Positions 57,187 to 64,000 of a stretch of 64,000 nt of DNA are shown here, piece by piece. The position numbers and the translations under genes were made by a program. Position 1 is the stretch's first letter. Each line of letters starts with the position of its first letter. Origin of the DNA: Geobacter sp. GTDB lineage: Bacteria > Desulfobacterota > Desulfuromonadia > Geobacterales > Pseudopelobacteraceae. The stretch is from positions 496,001-560,000 of the forward strand of contig PJFB01000001.1 of assembly GCA_003574895.1 (NCBI GenBank), written 5' to 3'. The notes beneath the pieces are model-generated. The model worked only from the letters and a program-made list of their open reading frames with translations, ran no database searches and had not been told where the DNA came from.

Positions 57187-58260
57187 TCAGGCCGGAATAA
57201 ATTCCGCACGCGAAGAAATACGTGCCAACGTCGCCACGATCAATTTGGCGGCGTTCTCCAAGTCTGCCAGGGAGATGGTTTCTACCGGAGTATGCATGTA
57301 ACGCAAGGGCACCTTGACCAGCGCCGTAGCCACCCCGCCTCTGGATATCTGCATGACATTGGCATCGGTACCGGTGGCACGTGGATTGGCAGTATACTGA
57401 ACCGCGATTTTTTCTTTCCCGGCGGTGCTGCTCAATAAATCGAGCAATTGAGGATTGATGTTGGCTCCGCGTGTCAGGATCGGCCCCTTGCCCAGTCCCA
57501 CCTCGCCATTGTGCTTTTTCTCCACATCCGGCTGGTCCGTGGCAAAATCCACCTCAACACAAATTCCCACGTCGGGGTTCACCGTGTAGCAGCTGGTCGT
57601 GCCGCCACGAAGTCCGATCTCTTCTTGAACCGAGGAGACGCCATAAAGATCGACGGCAAGCTTCTTGCCGGATGCCGCCACCAGACGCAACACCTCGGCC
57701 ACCACGAAACAGCCGGCCTTGTCGTCAAATCCGCGCGAAGCAACCCGGTCGCCTTGCAGGCGGGTAAAAGCGCTTTCAAATGTGACTGCGTCACCTACCC
57801 TGACCAGCTTCTGGGCCTCTTTCTTGTCCTTGGCGCCAATATCGATGTACTGCGCTTCCAGCTTGACCACTGTTTCCCGGTCTTTGGCATCCATCAAATG
57901 GATCGGTTTCTTGCCGATCACCCCGGCCAGTGGGCCGGAGGCGGTATGGATCGCCACCCGCTTGCCAGGGGTCAAGTGGGCATCCACACCACCAACAGAA
58001 GCAAAGTATAGGAAACCCTTATCATCGATATATTTCACCTGCAGGCCGATTTCGTCGGTGTGGCCCACCACCATTACCCGCGGCAGGTCTTTCCCCTTGC
58101 CGGAGATGCGGGCAAAAACGTTGCCCATCACATCAGTGGTCAATTCATCGCAGAAAGGGGCAACATACTCTCTAAAGACCCGTTGGGCCGGTTGCTCATA
58201 GCCAGACGGGCTGGGCGCATCAAGGAGCTTTTCTAAAAATTTCAAGGATTCTTTGCGCAT
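57187..58260 (-). CDS. M42-family metallopeptidase
   Basis: 357 residues. Metal ligands are expected in VVGHTDEIGL (His/Asp near 65-70), FDDKAGCF, QEEIGLRGG and the C-terminal RYMHTPVETIS, all present. M42 enzymes are dinuclear aminopeptidases related to glutamyl aminopeptidase and tetrahedral TET peptidases. ATG 58260 opens the frame three bases after the Elp3-like radical SAM stop, so the two are co-transcribed with rnc. Confidence 0.92.
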   Translation of the reverse strand: MRKESLKFLEKLLDAPSPSGYEQPAQRVFREYVAPFCDELTTDVMGNVFARISGKGKDLPRVMVVGHTDEIGLQVKYIDDKGFLYFASVGGVDAHLTPGKRVAIHTASGPLAGVIGKKPIHLMDAKDRETVVKLEAQYIDIGAKDKKEAQKLVRVGDAVTFESAFTRLQGDRVASRGFDDKAGCFVVAEVLRLVAASGKKLAVDLYGVSSVQEEIGLRGGTTSCYTVNPDVGICVEVDFATDQPDVEKKHNGEVGLGKGPILTRGANINPQLLDLLSSTAGKEKIAVQYTANPRATGTDANVMQISRGGVATALVKVPLRYMHTPVETISLADLENAAKLIVATLARISSRAEFIPA

Positions 58261-58263
58261 GGT

Positions 58264-59322
58264 TCACACCTCGTGAATATCGTATTTTAAGTCAGTTACT
58301 ATGTGACCCTTAATTTCCTGGTCAATGTAATTAATTATAACCTCTTCTTCCTGCAGGGATGAGTTTGATTTCACCTTGATGGCAACTTCCTGGCTCCACA
58401 ATCGCTTCAGATTTATTCTTCCCTGCCCGACAACATCCGAGACCCGCGACGGATGACACATGATCGAAATCGGCATCTCTGCGCGATGTGAGGAGGCCAG
58501 CTGACACAACAGATCGGCATACAACCGAGAGCGGACCAATTGCCCCAAAGCGGGATGCCAACAGCCGGCCAACACTGTGTCGCCATTGAGATCCGCATCG
58601 GCCTGCAGGCCGATGCGGATCACATCCACCCCAGCCTTCATGGCGGAATGCAGCAGTACTTTACACAGCTTGATACCTTCATCGATTGACAGGGGATAAT
58701 ACTCGCCTGCCTCGAACATAGCCGCCAGACCGGTACCACGCAGGACAACAGCCGGGTAGATCCTCACTGATCCGGCTCCGGCCGCCATAACCCGATGCAG
58801 AGAGGTAACCGACTTTGCAGGCGTGTCTCCAGGCAGGCCAGGCATCAATTGAGCAACAGCGGAAATGCCGTGGCAGGCGATACAACGGATGGCTGCTGCC
58901 GAGGATGCAGCATCATGTCCCCTCCCTGCCATGGCCAGCACTTGGTCGTCCATGGACTGCACGCCGAGTTCGATGATTGCCACTCCTTGGTCAGACAGCC
59001 ATTTCACGCGCTCTTCATCTATATAGTCGGGACGGGTGGATATCCTAACGGACTTCACCGCACCGGATGCCAAAAGCGGTTTCAGAGGCTCCAGGAGGCG
59101 TTTCTGGGTCGTAGCCGGGAGGGCAGTGAAGGTACCGCCAAAAAAGGCCACCTCCAAGGGAAGATTGCCAGCTGTGCCCTGCCAAGCATGAATTTTGGCT
59201 AAAATTTCCGTAGCGGTCGGCAGGGCTCCTGATGAACCGGAAATGGTACGCTGGTCGCAAAACACACATGCGTGCGGACATCCCTGGTGACTGATGAAAA
59301 AAGGGACCGTTACCCTTTTCAT
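58264..59322 (-). CDS. Elp3/COG1243-type radical SAM protein without acetyltransferase domain
   Basis: 352 residues. The cluster motif is C-x4-C-x2-C in HQGCPHACVFCDQ (about 12-24), followed by FFGGTFTALP and ELGVQSMDDQVL, and a LPGDTPAKSV segment, as in the catalytic half of Elp3-like proteins. The C-terminal acetyltransferase of true Elp3 is absent, so it resembles YhcC or other tRNA or heme-related radical SAM proteins; substrate unknown. The start overlaps the rnc stop (ATGA), indicating coupling. Confidence 0.85.
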   Translation of the reverse strand: MKRVTVPFFISHQGCPHACVFCDQRTISGSSGALPTATEILAKIHAWQGTAGNLPLEVAFFGGTFTALPATTQKRLLEPLKPLLASGAVKSVRISTRPDYIDEERVKWLSDQGVAIIELGVQSMDDQVLAMAGRGHDAASSAAAIRCIACHGISAVAQLMPGLPGDTPAKSVTSLHRVMAAGAGSVRIYPAVVLRGTGLAAMFEAGEYYPLSIDEGIKLCKVLLHSAMKAGVDVIRIGLQADADLNGDTVLAGCWHPALGQLVRSRLYADLLCQLASSHRAEMPISIMCHPSRVSDVVGQGRINLKRLWSQEVAIKVKSNSSLQEEEVIINYIDQEIKGHIVTDLKYDIHEV

Positions 59323-60017
59323 GCAACTTGCACCGACAGTTCGGATAATTGTTTGAGTGCCTCGGCGGCTGCGGCCTGCTGGGCCATTTTTTTGGATCGC
59401 CCCTCACCTTCTCCGACCACCTTGTCGGCCACTAGCACCTGAAAGCGGTATTTACGGGCATGGGCCGGGCCGGATTCCTCCGCAAGACGATAGCTTGGTG
59501 GCGGCAATCGCATGGCTGACAAAGACTCCTGGAGTTCGCTCTTGGCATCGATGTTCTTCAACGGGGTCACGGATGAATCCAGAAGGTCGTCGAACAGCCG
59601 CAGCACCAACCTGCGGGCGGCCTCCAAACCGCCATCCAGATAAACCGCCGCTATGAGCGATTCCAGAACATCGGCCAGGATAGAATCCTTGTCGCAGCCG
59701 GCGCTCTGTACTTCACCACGGCCAAGACGGATGAATTGCCCCAAGCCGCTCTTTCTGGCTATGCCGGCCAATGTGTCCTGGCCGGCCATTTGCGCCCTGA
59801 AGCGGGACAAATCACCCTCGTTACCGTCAGGAAACAGGGAATAGAGTGTTTCGGCCAACAACATCCCCAATACTGCATCGCCCAAAAACTCAAGTCGTTG
59901 GTAATCACCCGCCCCTGTTTGTTCATGCTCGAACGACGGGTGCGTCAAGGCACGAAGGGCAAGTCCATGCTGCACAAAACGATACTGCAACAGTTGTTCT
60001 AACACATCAAAATCCAT
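59319..60017 (-). CDS. rnc: ribonuclease III
   Basis: 232 residues. The RNase III signature LEFLGDAVLGMLLAE (about 42-56) and second acidic site ADVLESLIAAVYLDGG (about 113-128) are followed by a dsRNA-binding domain in the C-terminal 70 residues. It cleaves rRNA precursors and structured mRNA. ATG 60017 is divergent from tmk; the 175 bases between hold no gene. It overlaps the downstream radical SAM gene by four bases. Confidence 0.96.
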   Translation of the reverse strand: MDFDVLEQLLQYRFVQHGLALRALTHPSFEHEQTGAGDYQRLEFLGDAVLGMLLAETLYSLFPDGNEGDLSRFRAQMAGQDTLAGIARKSGLGQFIRLGRGEVQSAGCDKDSILADVLESLIAAVYLDGGLEAARRLVLRLFDDLLDSSVTPLKNIDAKSELQESLSAMRLPPPSYRLAEESGPAHARKYRFQVLVADKVVGEGEGRSKKMAQQAAAAEALKQLSELSVQVA

Positions 60018-60192
60018 ACTCCCGTTCCCCTTTTGAAACCAAAACTATAGCCACGCGATATGGATTTAGCAACAGAAACTCGGCCCTTGAGCACCCTTTT
60101 GCAGGAAAACACCTTTAAAAACTTAAATTCTATTGCCAAGCAACTGCTGCTTGCCTATAATTCACTATTTTAAGAAAGATTTGGAGATTTCC

Positions 60193-60849
60193 GTGGGCTA
60201 TTTCATAACCTTTGAAGGCATTGAAGGGTGCGGCAAGACAACCCAGATCAGGTTACTGGGCGAGCACTTGTCTTTGCTTGGCCATCGTGTTGTGCTGACA
60301 AGGGAACCTGGGGGTTGCCAGATTTCCGACAAGATCCGCACAATCCTCCTGGATGCCGACAATCTAGGAATGAACCCACTGGCCGAGCTCTTTCTGTATG
60401 CCGCTGCCCGAGCCCAACATGTATCAGAAATCATCCGGCCGGCACTGGAATCCGGTTGCATCGTGTTGTGCGACCGCTTTACCGATGCCACCATTGCCTA
60501 CCAGAGCTCCGGTAGAGGCATAGACCGTGCAACAATAGATCTGCTCAATGCCTTGGCCTGCCAATCAATCGAACCAAATCTGACAGTTTTGATCGACTGC
60601 GAGATCAATGTCGGACTAAACCGTGCAAAGCAGCGAATCGACTCCGCTACTGGCCCCAGAGAGGAACGTTTTGAACTGGAAGCGCTGGAGTTCCACCAGC
60701 GCGTACGCAACGGCTATCTTGATCTGGCTCGCCAAAACCCTGAACGCTATTTTCGCACCGACGGCAGCGGCACCATTGAACAGATATCCGCCACGATTGC
60801 CGAGCGCGTATTAAAAGGTCTCAAGGATAGTAGCCGTGCCATTCGCTGA
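60193..60849 (+). CDS. tmk: thymidylate kinase
   Basis: 218 residues. The P-loop is FEGIEGCGKTTQ (about 7-18), with the DR(Y/F)-type DRFTDATIAYQ and TREPGG substrate motifs. It phosphorylates dTMP. I choose GTG 60193, which has GGAG seven bases upstream and gives the conserved N-terminus; a TTG at 60133 would add 20 unlike residues. It overlaps holB by 14 bases. Confidence 0.95.
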   Translation: MGYFITFEGIEGCGKTTQIRLLGEHLSLLGHRVVLTREPGGCQISDKIRTILLDADNLGMNPLAELFLYAAARAQHVSEIIRPALESGCIVLCDRFTDATIAYQSSGRGIDRATIDLLNALACQSIEPNLTVLIDCEINVGLNRAKQRIDSATGPREERFELEALEFHQRVRNGYLDLARQNPERYFRTDGSGTIEQISATIAERVLKGLKDSSRAIR

Positions 60850-61816
60850 CATCCTGGGACATGAACGTGTGATCGAAGTATTCCGGCGAGCCATCAGTTC
60901 CGGAAAGACCTCTCATTCCTATATCTTTGAAGGACCATCCGGCTGCGGACGCAGAATAACAGCCCAGGCACTGATCCAGGCGCTGTTCTGCCAAAACATG
61001 GCGGATGACGCCTGCGGCACTTGTCCCAGTTGCCGCAAGGTGGCAGGCGGAAACCACGCCGACATCCATATTGTCGAGCCGCTTCCGGACAAGCGGGATA
61101 TCAGCATCGACCAATTGCGGGAAATGCAGCGGGAATTGGCACTTCGTCCATACGAAGCACCGCGCAAGGCATGCTTCCTGGAGCCGGCCGAGCGGATGAG
61201 CGTGAACGCAGCCAATTCCTTGCTCAAAACCCTGGAAGAACCGCCGGGCAATGCCATCATCATCCTGTTCACCGAAAATGCCGACATGCTGCTGCCGACT
61301 ATCCGCTCCCGTTGTCAATTGGTTCGTTTTTCACCGCTGTCGCCCGAGCACGTCAGGATGCTGTTGGAACAAAAAGGCATCGAAGGCGCTTCTGCGGCCT
61401 TACTGTCCCAGATGGCCGATGGAAGCATGCAAAGGGCACTGGAATTGGACAACGAATCACTTACCGAACGATGCGAATTGCTGCTGAAGCACCTGAACAA
61501 CATGAGCCTGGGGAAGATCGTTACCGTATTCAACGCGTCGGAAGAGTTGGGCGGCAACCGCGATAACGCCTTGGAAACCCTGGACCTGCTGCTTTCCTTT
61601 ATCAGGGACATGCTTCACCTGGCAGCAGGATGCAACGACATCATCAACACCGCCATCCGTCCGGCCCTGGAATCGCTAGTATCCGGCTTGAGCCTCGACC
61701 GGATAATGCAACTTGCCGGGGATATCATTGAAACCAGGCGGGCGGTGCAGCGCAACGCCAATGTAAAACTTGCCCTTGATCACCTTTTCATCAAAGTAGC
61801 CGGGGCCGCAGCATGA
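60836..61816 (+). CDS. holB: DNA polymerase III delta-prime subunit
   Basis: 326 residues. The clamp-loader AAA core has LGHERVIEVFRRAI, a degenerate Walker A (GPSGCGRR, residues 33-40, Lys replaced by Arg), a zinc module C...CGTCPSC, and the sensor region KTLEEPPGNAIIILFTENA. Delta-prime does not need ATP hydrolysis, so the degenerate P-loop is acceptable. The start is GTG 60836 inside the end of tmk. It is followed by the RicT gene 40 bases on. Confidence 0.92.
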   Translation: MPFADILGHERVIEVFRRAISSGKTSHSYIFEGPSGCGRRITAQALIQALFCQNMADDACGTCPSCRKVAGGNHADIHIVEPLPDKRDISIDQLREMQRELALRPYEAPRKACFLEPAERMSVNAANSLLKTLEEPPGNAIIILFTENADMLLPTIRSRCQLVRFSPLSPEHVRMLLEQKGIEGASAALLSQMADGSMQRALELDNESLTERCELLLKHLNNMSLGKIVTVFNASEELGGNRDNALETLDLLLSFIRDMLHLAAGCNDIINTAIRPALESLVSGLSLDRIMQLAGDIIETRRAVQRNANVKLALDHLFIKVAGAAA

Positions 61817-61856
61817 CTCAGCATAAAATGCAGTTGAACAAGCGAGGAGGATTTAT

Positions 61857-64000
<2,144 letters not shown>

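Noticed and set aside
60836-61816. Degenerate P-loop in holB as a sign of a broken gene
   Set aside because: Delta-prime subunits do not depend on ATP hydrolysis, and the rest of the frame is intact.

Overview
The window looks like a chromosomal segment of a Geobacter-type deltaproteobacterium (Geobacterales, Desulfuromonadota). Support comes from a type IV pilus cluster in the order pilB-pilT-pilC-pilS, DUF1858 and small Cys-rich proteins, many multi-domain histidine kinases, CcdA/TlpA/CcsA-type cytochrome c maturation genes, a ferredoxin-tailed aldo/keto reductase, and a possible selenocysteine-encoding small gene. Base composition is moderate-GC and even. No rRNA, tRNA, CRISPR array, transposase or prophage gene was seen. 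The species assignment is inference from gene content, not from a search.

Layout. From 1 to about 33 kb almost everything is on the minus strand: the 5' end of malQ (1-449); a Ca2+-type P-ATPase, a membrane protein of unknown function and an FtsX/MacB-like permease (618-5211); pilS, pilC, pilT and pilB behind a clear sigma-70 promoter (5214-10962); an operon-like run recG, ribF, LPG-flippase-like gene, DUF2723 glycosyltransferase-like gene (17437 down to 11140); a 52-codon candidate selenoprotein gene (17602-17760); a hybrid histidine kinase; a Cys-rich small protein; thpR; and a long pyrimidine unit pyrR-pyrB-pyrC-carA-radical SAM-DUF486-carB-greA-DUF1858 (30303 down to 20929). The pyrimidine unit has a recognisable promoter, PyrR-binding loop and leader terminator upstream, and a terminator at its end. 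Next come a VOC protein, CcdA, a TlpA-like lipoprotein and ispB.

From 33.4 kb the strands alternate: a DEAD-box helicase (+), CcsA-like and zinc-ribbon membrane proteins, AcpH, a stomatin/NfeD pair (-), an aldo/keto reductase with 4Fe-4S tail and an 88-residue unknown (+), an orphan lipoprotein and a dCache histidine kinase (-), an HAD nucleotidase and a DUF3047 protein (+), YtxH (-), a LuxR-type regulator with a degenerate receiver (+), and htpG (+). From 49.4 to 60 kb the minus strand carries a YkgJ cysteine-cluster protein, a polysaccharide deacetylase lipoprotein, CheX, a transglutaminase, guaA, guaB, an M42 peptidase, an Elp3-like radical SAM protein and rnc. The plus strand ends with tmk, holB, a RicT/PSP1 gene and the 5' part of metG.

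Points most worth a second look: (1) an in-frame UGA followed at the right distance by a bacterial-SECIS-like hairpin in a small membrane protein gene; (2) RecG carrying an extra N-terminal AbrB/SpoVT-like segment; (3) a PyrR attenuator ahead of a long pyrimidine operon that also includes unrelated genes; (4) two TGTAGGG...CCCTACA palindromic elements, one inside the pyr operon and one between guaB and guaA; (5) the pilus cluster breaking off after pilS, where a permease sits in place of pilR and pilA.
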